Shown here: piece after piece, positions 1 through 7,485 of the stretch
Numbering within the stretch: the stretch's first letter is position 1
How the letters are laid out: every line of letters starts with the position of its first letter
Assembly (NCBI GenBank): GCA_964520885.1
Contig: CAZFQD010000055.1
Coordinates: 1 to 13,875, forward strand
DNA: 13,875 nt
Direction of reading: 5' to 3'
From: CAZFQD01 sp964520885
Lineage (GTDB): Bacteria > Bacillota > Clostridia > Oscillospirales > SIG519
Made by a program: the position numbers and the translations under genes
The notes under the pieces: generated by a model
What the model was told of the DNA's origin: nothing
Seen by the model: only the letters and a program-made list of their open reading frames with translations
Databases searched by the model: none

Positions 1-80
1 TGGTTACGCAAGATGGTTGTGATAATTTAACCAAAAGCAAGAAAGAATTGATAATACTATAAAAATATATGGAGCAAAAA

Positions 81-1298
81 ATGAAAATATTTGTCAACAG
101 ATGGTTAAATTCTAAAATTTCATCAATAAAATTTGAATTTTCAAATGACAGAGATTTTTCTTTGTTTTTATTAGTAGGCTTTTTTATTGGAATAGCAGGC
201 GGAATTTACATCAGCATTTTTAATAACTTTTTAAGTGATACATATAGCCTTTCCGCTTCAGCCAGAGGAATTGTTGAATTCCCACGGGAACTTCCCGGAC
301 TATTTGTTGTAGTAATCTTGGCATTTCTTTCGTTTTTGGGGAACATAAGAATTGCTTCAATCGCAATGATTATTGCTTCAATCGGTATGATTGGTTTAGG
401 ACTGTTATCTCCTACATTTTCTCTTATGATTATTTTTATGATGATTTATAGTTTAGGGCAACATATGTTTATGCCTTTATCATCAAGTATTGGAATGAGC
501 CTTTCAAAAAGAGAACAATATGGAGCAAGATTAGCTAAATATAATGCCTTTTCTCTTGTAGCAACAATAATTGGATTTGCTATAATATGGTTAGGTTTCT
601 CGTATTTTAATTTCAATTATACCAGTGCATTTGTTGTTGCGGCTGTCTTTTATTGCCTTGCCGGAATAGTTTTATGCTTTATTAAAAAATCTACCCCTTC
701 TCATAAAAAATTCAAAATTATATTTAGAAAACAATATACACTTTATTACATTCTTTGTATTGTAAATGGTGCAAGAAAGCAAATATTTTTAACCTTTGCA
801 CCTTGGGTTTTAATTCAAGTGTTTCATTTATCGCCTCAAAATTTTGCCGTTTTAGGAGTTGTAATTGCATTAGTTAGCATTTTTACAAGAACAATTATCG
901 GCAAGTCAATTGATATTAAAGGAGAACGATTTGTTTTATCATTAGAGGCAATAGTTCTTTTCGTTTTATGTATTGGCTATGCTTTTGCTTCTGATTTGTT
1001 TACAACCTCGGTTGCATTAGTTATTATAGCAATTTGTTATATACTTGATAATTCATTGAGCACGGTTGAAATGGCTCGCTCAACTTATTTGAAAAAAATA
1101 GCTATAAAGCCAACCGATGTAACCCATACATTAGCAACAGGAATAAGCCTTGACCATATTGTTTCAATGTTAATTCCTATTGTTGGGGGAATAATTTGGG
1201 TAGCAATCGGATATAAATATGTTTTTCTTTTTGCGGCAGTAATTGCTGTAATTAACTTTGTGTTATCTTTAAAAATAAAAGTTGCTAATGAAAAATAA
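81..1298 (+). CDS. MFS-type multi-pass membrane transporter
   Basis: This encodes a 405-residue integral membrane protein of the major facilitator superfamily, with about twelve hydrophobic segments in two halves. A basic, hydrophilic central loop (around KKSTPSHKKFKIIFRKQ) separates them, as expected between helices 6 and 7. The length matches the family. The motif RGIVEFPRELPG follows helix 1, and residues such as GARLAKYN lie between helices 4 and 5. The substrate cannot be read from the sequence. I place the start at the ATG at 81 because GGAG at 71-74 sits 6 bases before it; the in-frame ATG at 69 has no ribosome binding site and would overlap that signal. The next gene begins 19 bases after the stop, so the two are probably co-transcribed. 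Any promoter lies outside the window. The transporter call is firm; its role as importer or drug exporter is unknown. Confidence 0.85.
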   Translation: MKIFVNRWLNSKISSIKFEFSNDRDFSLFLLVGFFIGIAGGIYISIFNNFLSDTYSLSASARGIVEFPRELPGLFVVVILAFLSFLGNIRIASIAMIIASIGMIGLGLLSPTFSLMIIFMMIYSLGQHMFMPLSSSIGMSLSKREQYGARLAKYNAFSLVATIIGFAIIWLGFSYFNFNYTSAFVVAAVFYCLAGIVLCFIKKSTPSHKKFKIIFRKQYTLYYILCIVNGARKQIFLTFAPWVLIQVFHLSPQNFAVLGVVIALVSIFTRTIIGKSIDIKGERFVLSLEAIVLFVLCIGYAFASDLFTTSVALVIIAICYILDNSLSTVEMARSTYLKKIAIKPTDVTHTLATGISLDHIVSMLIPIVGGIIWVAIGYKYVFLFAAVIAVINFVLSLKIKVANEK

Positions 1299-1317
1299 AA
1301 AATTTGGAGGTTTTTTT

Positions 1318-1719
1318 ATGAGTTATTGTCCGAATTGCAAATATGAATATTTTTTTGAAATTGAAAAATGTAAAATTTGTGGTGCCGTTTTAGTTGACGA
1401 ATTACCTGACTTGGATGAAGAAAAGGAAGATAATATTGAAGACTATATGGGAGAAAATTTAGTGTTTTTAGTAAAGCCCAACGATGAAATAGAGGCTTTG
1501 TTTATAGAAAGCACACTAAAGGAAGAAAAAATACCTGCATTTTTTGAGCATCCAAATTTAGGTTTTGTTGCATACTCTAAAGTCAATTCCAATGTTCATT
1601 TTGCCAACATTGAATTTTTTGTTCCTGAAAGATTTTTTGAAAATGCAAAAGAAATTGTTGAGGATTTAAGAAAAGAACCGGAATTTATAGATATGGAAGA
1701 GGAGAAAGATGATATTTAA
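1318..1719 (+). CDS. Small zinc-ribbon protein with DUF2007-like domain
   Basis: This is a 133-residue soluble protein. Residues 4-21 hold two CxxC pairs (C4, C7, C18, C21), the pattern of a zinc ribbon. An acidic linker follows (about residues 28-44, rich in D and E). The domain from about 46 to 118 begins LVFLVKPNDEIEALFIES and contains EIPAFFE-like and IEFFVPE-like stretches; this fits DUF2007, a small alpha/beta fold called a putative signal-transducing domain, whose function is not established. The tail is acidic (EEEKDDI). The start at 1318 is chosen because GGAGG at 1306-1310 lies 7 bases upstream; an earlier in-frame start would overlap the transporter end and lacks such a site. It follows the MFS gene closely, but a functional link is only suggested by that arrangement. 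Zinc binding is inferred from the cysteines. Confidence 0.8.
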   Translation: MSYCPNCKYEYFFEIEKCKICGAVLVDELPDLDEEKEDNIEDYMGENLVFLVKPNDEIEALFIESTLKEEKIPAFFEHPNLGFVAYSKVNSNVHFANIEFFVPERFFENAKEIVEDLRKEPEFIDMEEEKDDI

Positions 1720-1738
1720 GTATATTTTGCATTTAAAA

Positions 1739-1767
1739 AGCTAATGAAAAAATAACCCTCATTAGCT
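1739..1767 (-). terminator. Hairpin between convergent units, probable terminator
   Basis: A perfect 9-bp inverted repeat (AGCTAATGA at 1739-1747, TCATTAGCT at 1759-1767) with an 11-base loop lies between the converging DUF2007 and yifB genes. Read on the minus strand the stem is followed by TTTT (1735-1738), so it best fits an intrinsic terminator for the cdaA-cdaR-yifB transcript, 29 bases past the yifB stop. The stem is AT-rich and the U-run short, so it is only moderately convincing. On the plus strand no U-run follows. Confidence 0.6.
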
Positions 1768-1795
1768 CATAATTGTATATTAAATTCTACATTAT

Positions 1796-3328
1796 TTACC
1801 TATTCCAATACTTCCTATCCAAACTTCTAAACTGCACCGCTTCGGCGATGTGGTTTTTTGTTATGTCCTTTTTGTTTTCTAAATCGGCTATTGTTCGTGC
1901 CACTTTTAGCACTCTGTCATAAGCTCTTGCCGAAAGTCCTAATTTATTAAAAGCATTTTTTAAAAACTCATTGGTTTGCTTATCCAATTTGCAATATTCC
2001 TTAACCAAAGCAGACGAAAGCCTTGCGTTGCAAGAAATTCCACTTTGCTTATACCTTGTTAGTTGAATTGCTCTTGCTATATTTACCCTATCACGAATAA
2101 ATTTTGAAGGCTCGCCCTTTCTTTTTCCGTCCAACTCCTCATAGGACACAGGAGGCACTTCTATATGAATATCTATTCTATCAAGTAAAGGACCGGAAAC
2201 ACGGCTTAAATACTGCGTTATTGAATTTGGTGAGCAAGAGCAAGGTTTGTTTGGATGACCATAAAACCCACAACGGCAAGGATTCATAGCACAAACAAGC
2301 ATTATTGAGCAAGGGAAAGTAAGTGTTCCTGTTGCACGAGAAATTGTAACAGTGTTATCTTCAATAGGCTGTCTTAAAACCTCTAATATGCTTTTTGGAA
2401 ATTCCGGCAACTCATCTAAAAACAAAACTCCGTTATGTGCTAAGGATATTTCACCCGGCTTTGGAATTCGTCCGCCACCTGAAAGACCAATTTGTGAAAT
2501 AGTGTGATGAGGGGAACGAAACGGGCGAATAGTAACTAATGCTGTATCATTAGGCAATGTGCCGGCAATACTATGTATTTTTGTGGTTTCAATTGCTTCA
2601 TTAAAGGACATATTTGGCAAAATTGAAGGTATCCTTTTTGCTAACATACTTTTTCCGGCACCGGGAGGTCCGATTAACAAAATATTATGTGAGCCAGCCG
2701 CCGCTACTTCTAATGCTCTTTTGGCAAATTCTTGCCCACCCACATCGGCAAAATCAAATATATCGTTTATGCTTTGTTCTAAAATATTATCTGTATTAGA
2801 AATAATGGGAGAAATAAAACTATTTCCCCTTAAATGTTCTACAATTTCCATTGCATTTTGTGCAGGAAAAATGTCAATACCTTCAACAACAGAAGCCTCT
2901 TTTGCATTTGCAAGAGGCACAAAAATTCTTTTAAATCCGAATTCCTTTGCCATAATAACTGTTGGCAAAATGCCATTTGTTGCCCTTATTTCACCAGAAA
3001 GAGATAACTCACCAGCAAATACTGAGCCTTCAAAGGATACTGATATTTGCTCAGTTGCCTTTAAAATTCCCAAAAAAACTGCAAGATCAAAAACTGAGCC
3101 TTCCTTTTTTATATCAGCAGGGGCTAAGTTAATTGTAATTCTTCGTGGTGGCAATTGAAAACCACAGTTTTTTATAGCAGAGCGAACCCTCTCTCTTGAT
3201 TCTTTAACAGCAACATCAGGCAAGCCTACCATATCAAAAGCGGGTAGCCCATTTGCAACATCAGTTTCAATATCAACTATAAAGCCTTCAATTCCAAATA
3301 AACCAATCCCATTAATTTTGGATACCAT
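1796..3328 (-). CDS. yifB: YifB/ComM family Mg-chelatase-like AAA+ ATPase
   Basis: A 510-residue cytoplasmic AAA+ ATPase, full length for the YifB/ComM family. The N-terminal ChlI-type domain (about residues 20-140) starts with the family pattern GLPAFDMVGLPD and includes NLAPADIKKEGS. The central AAA+ core has Walker A GPPGAGKS (220-227), Walker B VLFLDE (301-306), the sensor-type MNPC (348-351), and LLDRIDIH (381-388). A cysteine cluster (C351, C353, C363, C365) is typical of the family and may bind metal. The C-terminal Mg-chelatase domain holds SARAYDR (466-472). In naturally competent bacteria ComM is a helicase that promotes branch migration during integration of transforming DNA; the role in Clostridia is not established. 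GGAG at 3340-3343, 11 bases upstream, marks the start. It is 59 bp downstream of cdaR and probably co-transcribed, without an obvious functional link. Confidence 0.93.
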   Translation of the reverse strand: MVSKINGIGLFGIEGFIVDIETDVANGLPAFDMVGLPDVAVKESRERVRSAIKNCGFQLPPRRITINLAPADIKKEGSVFDLAVFLGILKATEQISVSFEGSVFAGELSLSGEIRATNGILPTVIMAKEFGFKRIFVPLANAKEASVVEGIDIFPAQNAMEIVEHLRGNSFISPIISNTDNILEQSINDIFDFADVGGQEFAKRALEVAAAGSHNILLIGPPGAGKSMLAKRIPSILPNMSFNEAIETTKIHSIAGTLPNDTALVTIRPFRSPHHTISQIGLSGGGRIPKPGEISLAHNGVLFLDELPEFPKSILEVLRQPIEDNTVTISRATGTLTFPCSIMLVCAMNPCRCGFYGHPNKPCSCSPNSITQYLSRVSGPLLDRIDIHIEVPPVSYEELDGKRKGEPSKFIRDRVNIARAIQLTRYKQSGISCNARLSSALVKEYCKLDKQTNEFLKNAFNKLGLSARAYDRVLKVARTIADLENKKDITKNHIAEAVQFRSLDRKYWNR

Positions 3329-3387
3329 TTATGTTTTGTCTCCACTTCTTTGGCGGTCGAAAAAAAATTAGTATATATAAGTTAAAT

Positions 3388-4629
3388 TTATGAAACTTTA
3401 ATTAAAGCAGTATATTTTCCTAATACTCCAACTTTCATATCGGCAGGCAATTGGAAGGTTAAATTAAATCGAATTTTGCCGGTTGCCGTAAACTCAGTCA
3501 TATCAACAACAGCAGTTAAGTTTTCTTCACTTAAAGCATTAATATCCGAAGGAATTCCAATTAAAGTTACTTTTATTGAAGAAGAAACGGGGACAGCATT
3601 TTTTCCTGCTATTAAATTAGCAAAGGAAAAGTTTTCCACATAAAACGATTTTGTAACAATTTCAGAATAAGATAATGTTACAACAGCTTTTGCAACGACA
3701 TCAAAGGTTTTAATTCCATTTGGACTAATAATATCTAATTCTAAAATCTTTCCATCTTTATTAATATCAACAGCATCAATTGTTCCAATATCAATTGAAT
3801 TTGTAGCATCTATAATTTCTGGAGTGCCAGCAATTATTATGCTTAGAGGAACTATTGAAACATTAATAAATTTAGAATTAGCACCTCCTGAACTATTAAT
3901 TATATCAACTGTCAATGGCACTGTTTTAGTTTTTAATATTGAAGCAGTAACTGTAATTTGTTCAACCTCAGGAATAATTCCTTCGCCATCAATTTGTTCA
4001 CCTTTATCGTTAATATAAATAAAATCGGTTTTTTTCACCAAAGTTTCAGAAGCATCTGTAACATCTATTTGAGAAAAAACATTTTTAATTTGTTTTATTT
4101 TGTCCTCAGGTCCTATTAAACTAATAGAAGAGGGATATGCCTTTGGAGTATCAACTAAATAGCCTTCTTTAACAGTTCCATTTACATTTACTTTAACCTC
4201 AACACTATTAGTTGCCTTATTATAAAAATCTAAATTAACTTCCTTAGGAGTGATTGAAATTGCCTTTAAATCAGTATTTGGTATCTCTACTTCAATAGGA
4301 ATATCGTAATTTCCTGCTTTAGTAATGGAATTTAAATTTAACTTTATCTTAATATCACTCTTTTGTAAAAAAGCAAGAGATGACCTTTCGCCTTCTACAT
4401 CAACATTTACAACTATTGGCTTATTTTTAACGATTATTAAGTTATTGCTTTCGGGAACAGAATCAGCAATATTAATTGCAAGAGGTATTTCTTTGAACAA
4501 TAAAGTGGTTTGTGGTGAATACACCCCTACTACATAAAACCATAATACAATAGAGGCAACAAGAGATATAATCATTAAAAATTTATTGCTACGAAAAATT
4601 AACGATAATTTTTTAAAAGTTTTCTTCAT
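3388..4629 (-). CDS. cdaR: YbbR-domain protein CdaR, regulator of diadenylate cyclase
   Basis: A 413-residue membrane-anchored protein. A basic N-terminus (MKKTFKKLSLIFRSNK) precedes a single transmembrane helix at about residues 17-36. The remainder is predicted to be outside the membrane and built of about four YbbR repeats of roughly 85-90 residues (near 45-130, 135-225, 230-320 and 325-410), seen as recurring segments such as VKVNVNGTVKEGYLV and VPLTVDIINSSGG. In Firmicutes, CdaR binds the membrane cyclase CdaA and modulates c-di-AMP synthesis. The start ATG overlaps the cdaA stop in an ATGA (4626-4629), indicating translational coupling, and GAAGGTG lies 8 bases upstream. The usual third gene of this operon, glmM, is not next; yifB follows instead. 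The family assignment is strong; the regulatory role is inferred from the family and gene order. Confidence 0.92.
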   Translation of the reverse strand: MKKTFKKLSLIFRSNKFLMIISLVASIVLWFYVVGVYSPQTTLLFKEIPLAINIADSVPESNNLIIVKNKPIVVNVDVEGERSSLAFLQKSDIKIKLNLNSITKAGNYDIPIEVEIPNTDLKAISITPKEVNLDFYNKATNSVEVKVNVNGTVKEGYLVDTPKAYPSSISLIGPEDKIKQIKNVFSQIDVTDASETLVKKTDFIYINDKGEQIDGEGIIPEVEQITVTASILKTKTVPLTVDIINSSGGANSKFINVSIVPLSIIIAGTPEIIDATNSIDIGTIDAVDINKDGKILELDIISPNGIKTFDVVAKAVVTLSYSEIVTKSFYVENFSFANLIAGKNAVPVSSSIKVTLIGIPSDINALSEENLTAVVDMTEFTATGKIRFNLTFQLPADMKVGVLGKYTALIKVS

Positions 4630-5474
4630 TGCTTTTTCACCTTCAATCTAAAAGACTTCTTTTCTTTTTTGGCAGAGGTCCCTAAATATTTTAGCAACTC
4701 ATTTTTTAAAGTTTCCTTTGTAAAACCACGACGGAACTTACCACTAAACGCAACTGAAATTGTGCTTGTTTCCTCAGAAACTATTAGTATAACAGCATCA
4801 GAAACTTCGGATAAGCCGAGAGCAGCTCTATGTCTTGTTCCAAGTTCTGTAGTTAAATCTCTATTTTCTGAAAGTGGCAAAAAGCACCCGGCGGCACTAA
4901 TATGCCCATTGCTAATAATAATTGCTCCATCATGCAAAGGGGAATTTGGAAAAAAGATGTTTTCAATTAACGGTGCACGAATTGTTGCATCAAATCGTGT
5001 TCCGGTGCTAATTATATCGCCCAATTTAATTTCTCTTTCAAAAACCATCAATGCACCTGTTCTTGAAGCTGACAAGGAAAAAGCAGCGGTGCAAATTTCG
5101 TCAAGAATTATATTTATAAACTCTTCACTTGTATTAAAGTATTCAGTATTAAATATTTTGCTAACTCTTCCTCTTCCAACCTGCTCTAAAATTTTTCTTA
5201 ACTCGGGCTGAAACATTATAAGTAAAGCAAGCACTCCAAATTGCAAGGTGCTTTTTAACAAATAGCTTGTTGAATTCATTTCAAAAAAATCGGCTATTTG
5301 CATAACAATTACAAATAAAATAATCCCCTTAATTAAAGAAGCTGCTCGAGTATTGCGAATAAATTTAACGACTTGATAAAAAATTACTGCTACTACAAAA
5401 ATATCTAATAAAGCAATAATGGGATTACTTGTTTTAATTGAACTTAACAAAAAATCAATAAATTGTTTAAACAT
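4626..5474 (-). CDS. cdaA: Diadenylate cyclase CdaA (c-di-AMP synthase)
   Basis: A 282-residue membrane enzyme that condenses two ATP molecules into cyclic di-AMP, a second messenger controlling potassium and osmolyte transport and cell-wall homeostasis. Three transmembrane helices occupy about residues 20-37, 47-63 and 74-90, followed by the FQPELRKILEQVGRG signature at the start of the linker. The DAC (DisA_N) catalytic domain has both hallmark motifs: DGA at 182-184 (in LHDGAIIIS) and RHR within GTRHRAALG (212-220). The C-terminus is a short basic tail (KKEKKSFRLKVKKQ). The length is normal for CdaA. It is first in a unit with cdaR and yifB and has a good vegetative promoter about 35 bp upstream. 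The ribosome binding site is weak (GGATG about 11 bases upstream), but the N-terminus aligns with the family start. Confidence 0.96.
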   Translation of the reverse strand: MFKQFIDFLLSSIKTSNPIIALLDIFVVAVIFYQVVKFIRNTRAASLIKGIILFVIVMQIADFFEMNSTSYLLKSTLQFGVLALLIMFQPELRKILEQVGRGRVSKIFNTEYFNTSEEFINIILDEICTAAFSLSASRTGALMVFEREIKLGDIISTGTRFDATIRAPLIENIFFPNSPLHDGAIIISNGHISAAGCFLPLSENRDLTTELGTRHRAALGLSEVSDAVILIVSEETSTISVAFSGKFRRGFTKETLKNELLKYLGTSAKKEKKSFRLKVKKQ

Positions 5475-5508
5475 AATATTTACACATCCAAAAAGAACTA
5501 TTATTATT

Positions 5509-5536
5509 ATTTTAACACATTAAATAAGTATTTCAA
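5509..5536 (-). promoter_or_regulatory. Sigma-A-type promoter of cdaA-cdaR-yifB
   Basis: On the minus strand TTGAAA (5531-5536) is separated by 16 bases from TAAAAT (5509-5514). Both hexamers are close to consensus and lie in the 96-bp gap between the aminotransferase stop and the cdaA start. Transcription would begin near 5502, giving a leader of about 28 bases. The gap is otherwise AT-rich, so chance matches are possible. Confidence 0.55.
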
Positions 5537-5570
5537 GCCTTTATACTAATTTTTATTTAAAAATACAGTA

Positions 5571-6710
5571 TTATTTGCTTTTAATAAACTTTTTTACTAA
5601 TAATAATAATTTTTCAATATCTTTTTTTGTATTAAAAATGCTAACGCTTATTCTAACTGTTCCGCTTTCAAGAGTATTAAGCTTTTTGTGAGCCGTTGGG
5701 GCACAATGGTATCCGCTTCTTGTCATTAAAAAATTATTATCTAAATATTCTGCCACTTCATTAGAATGAAAGCCCTCAATATTAAAAGGCAAAACATTTG
5801 CAAAACCCTCATTTGGTCTATTCGTATATAATCTAACTTTATTAATATTTTTTAATTCATCATATGCAAATAAAATTAAGTTTTTTTCATACTCCAATAT
5901 ATTGTTTAAACCTATTTTATTAATAAATTTCATACCCTCTTTTAAGCCAACAATTCCCGGTGTATTTATGGTTCCACTTTCATATCTTTCAGGCATTTCC
6001 ATTGGCTGAACAAGTTGCTTTGAATTAACCCCCGTTCCGCCCTCAATTATTGTTGATAATAATTGAACATTATTTATTAGTAATGCTCCTATTCCCTGTG
6101 GACCATATAACCCCTTATGCCCTGCTAAGCAAAGATAATCTATATTGTTTTCATTCACATCAATATTTATAGAACCGGCAGTTTGAGCCGCATCTACCAA
6201 AAACAAAAGCCCTCTCTTTTTTGCTAATTCTCCTAATTGCTTTATTGGAACAACCTTTCCTAAAACATTTGAACAATGAGTGCAGGCGAGCATTCTTGTT
6301 TTATTTGTTATTTGTTGCTCAAAGGCTTTAATGGTTTTACTGTCATCATATAAATCTACACATGCTTGCTTATAGGTAACTCCTATTTTCTCTAATGCTT
6401 TTAAAGGTCTTATTATAGCATTGTGCTCAAAATCAGAAACTATTACTTCGTTTCCCTCCAATAATGCACCCTTTAAAGCAATATTTATAGCCATTGTAGC
6501 ATTTAATGTAAAAATAACTCTTTCAGGGGGCAGATTAAATAACTGCCCCACAATTTCTCTACAATTATAAACTTCATTAGCTGCATACAAGGATAAAAAA
6601 TGTCCGCTTCTACCGGGATTAGCTCCAAAAACATTTATTGCTCTTGTCATTGCCTTTGCAACCTCTTTTGGTTTTGGAAAACTTGAAGCGCAATTATCAA
6701 GATATATCAT
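5571..6710 (-). CDS. Class-V aminotransferase, cysteine desulfurase family
   Basis: A 379-residue pyridoxal-phosphate enzyme of the class-V fold resembling cysteine desulfurases and selenocysteine lyases, in the shorter clade often found beside DUF3343 proteins. In numbering from this start: N-terminal MIYLDNCASSFPKP, His96 in FEHN (stacks on the cofactor), Asp173 in LVDAAQTAG (pyridine nitrogen), Lys199 in AGHKGLYGPQG (Schiff base), and Cys336 in RSGYHCAP, the position of the catalytic persulfide cysteine. All key residues are present, so it should be active, probably removing sulfur or selenium from cysteine or selenocysteine; the physiological substrate of this clade is not settled. I choose the ATG at 6710 because AAAGGG lies 7 bases before it and the family begins at this methionine; an ATG at 6734 would add eight residues with a poor binding site. 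DUF3343 lies immediately upstream. Confidence 0.88.
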   Translation of the reverse strand: MIYLDNCASSFPKPKEVAKAMTRAINVFGANPGRSGHFLSLYAANEVYNCREIVGQLFNLPPERVIFTLNATMAINIALKGALLEGNEVIVSDFEHNAIIRPLKALEKIGVTYKQACVDLYDDSKTIKAFEQQITNKTRMLACTHCSNVLGKVVPIKQLGELAKKRGLLFLVDAAQTAGSINIDVNENNIDYLCLAGHKGLYGPQGIGALLINNVQLLSTIIEGGTGVNSKQLVQPMEMPERYESGTINTPGIVGLKEGMKFINKIGLNNILEYEKNLILFAYDELKNINKVRLYTNRPNEGFANVLPFNIEGFHSNEVAEYLDNNFLMTRSGYHCAPTAHKKLNTLESGTVRISVSIFNTKKDIEKLLLLVKKFIKSK

Positions 6711-6749
6711 ACTTATTCCCTTTCCAAAATTCATTTTATTTCTTTATAT

Positions 6750-6977
6750 TTATTCTAAAGTTTCTATTTCGTCTATTTCATTAACAGCGATTCCAATGTT
6801 TCTTAAATAATTAATTGCATTGGTAACATCTTTTTCTCGGACAGAAATACAATAGCCACAGCCACAGCCACCTTTAGGAGGCCTTTTTATTGTTGTTTTT
6901 ATACCTTTGTTTTTTAAAAAATCTCTTCCCTTTATCGCATAGGTTACTGATGAACATAATATTAATTTATCCTTCAT
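6750..6977 (-). CDS. DUF3343 family small cysteine-rich protein
   Basis: A 75-residue protein of the DUF3343 family. It opens with a hydrophobic strand containing C8 (LILCSSVTYAIKG) and has the characteristic cysteine cluster GGCGCGYC (C38, C40, C43), followed by an amphipathic C-terminal half (SVREKDVTNAINYLRNIGI). The family also forms part of YedF-type proteins linked to selenium metabolism and is commonly encoded next to class-V cysteine-desulfurase-like enzymes, as here (39 bp apart). A role as sulfur or selenium acceptor, with the cysteines carrying the atom, is an inference from this pairing, not shown. AAAGGAG lies 11 bases upstream of the start. No selD, selA or TusA-like gene is visible in the window, so a selenium link cannot be tested here. 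Confidence 0.85.
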   Translation of the reverse strand: MKDKLILCSSVTYAIKGRDFLKNKGIKTTIKRPPKGGCGCGYCISVREKDVTNAINYLRNIGIAVNEIDEIETLE

Positions 6978-6996
6978 AAAAATGGCATCTCCTTTC

Positions 6997-7031
6997 TTAG
7001 AGGTTAGAAATTGGAAGTTGGAAGTTAGGAA
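6997..7031. repeat. Degenerate heptamer tandem repeat, 5 units
   Basis: Five 7-bp units on the plus strand: TTAGAGG, TTAGAAA, TTGGAAG, TTGGAAG, TTAGGAA. The array starts directly upstream of the DUF3343 ribosome binding site. Its minus-strand sequence TCTAACCTCTAA is identical to part of the array at 11490-11524 (read on the plus strand), so the two belong to one repeat type in opposite orientations. No coding function is apparent. Confidence 0.7.
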
Positions 7032-7104
7032 ATCTTTCTTCTTGCCTCTATTTATATTTTATGCAACCAATTTAAATATGCTTTTTTATTAAAATTTTTT
7101 TAAA

Positions 7105-7138
7105 CAAAAAAAAATCCTGAGAAAAATAATTTCTCAAG
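7105..7138 (-). terminator. Intrinsic terminator of the two-gene minus-strand cassette
   Basis: On the minus strand, a 9-bp stem with one G-U pair (7138-7130 with 7124-7116, core TGAGAAA/TTTCTCA) and a 5-base loop is followed by A and nine T residues (7114-7106). It lies 26 bases past the stop of the gene ending at 7165. Stem plus long U-run is the classic intrinsic terminator form, and it separates the cassette from the DUF3343 unit downstream. Confidence 0.85.
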
Positions 7139-7164
7139 AAAGATACATCTATTTAGTGTTTTAC

Positions 7165-7485
7165 TTATTTTTTATAAAGTGCAACATATTTTGAAAAAGA
7201 ACTTTTATCCGATTGAACTAAAATACCACTATTATTAAATTCTTTAATAAGAATACAATGATACACATCCTTTTCATCTATATAACATAAGTGTGCGTTT
7301 TCTTCTATAAAATATCGTTCAACACGTAGGTCAGTTATAAAATTTTCATATTCAATATCAGATAACTCAATTGTTTTTTCAATAACAAATTTTTTTTTGC
7401 TTTCAAATGAAAGAGGGAAATTTAAATCTTCTATTATTCGAGGTTGTTTTACAAAAAAAGCTGTATCTTTAATACTTTTTACCAT
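7165..7485 (-). CDS. Small conserved-looking protein of unknown function
   Basis: A 106-residue soluble protein that I cannot assign to a characterised family with certainty. The middle section reads like a compact domain: VIEKTIELSDIEYENFITDLRVERYFIEENAHLC, then YIDEKDVYHCILIKE and GILVQSDKSSFSKYVALY. Small proteins of this pattern are encoded in clostridial accessory DNA and have DUF-type names only. No signal peptide, membrane helix or catalytic motif is visible. The gene overlaps the end of the preceding one by 17 bp (7469-7485), which suggests translational coupling; AAAGGAAAG lies upstream of the ATG. A strong terminator follows. The pair diverges from an Arc-like regulator, which probably controls it, but that link is an inference. 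Confidence 0.75.
   Translation of the reverse strand: MVKSIKDTAFFVKQPRIIEDLNFPLSFESKKKFVIEKTIELSDIEYENFITDLRVERYFIEENAHLCYIDEKDVYHCILIKEFNNSGILVQSDKSSFSKYVALYKK

Noticed and set aside
1..62. Open frame reading to a stop at 60-62, possible 3' end of an upstream gene
   Set aside because: Only 19 codons are visible and a second frame also ends at 30; nothing in the residues identifies a protein.
2559..3158. Long plus-strand open frame inside yifB
   Set aside because: It is the antisense shadow of a well-defined AAA+ ATPase gene; no start signals or domain features.
4669..5211. Long plus-strand open frame inside cdaA
   Set aside because: Antisense to a gene with intact catalytic motifs; no supporting signals.
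5475..5570. c-di-AMP or other riboswitch in front of cdaA
   Set aside because: The predicted leader is only about 28 bases and no conserved structure is visible.
5543..5571. Imperfect AT-rich hairpin after the aminotransferase gene, considered as a terminator
   Set aside because: The stem is almost entirely A-T with bulges, includes the last base of the stop codon, and is not followed by a U-run.
7032..7104. Promoter for the DUF3343 unit (TATAAA/TAAAAT-like -10 near 7050)
   Set aside because: No acceptable -35 at 16-18 bases; the AT-rich sequence makes the -10 match uninformative.
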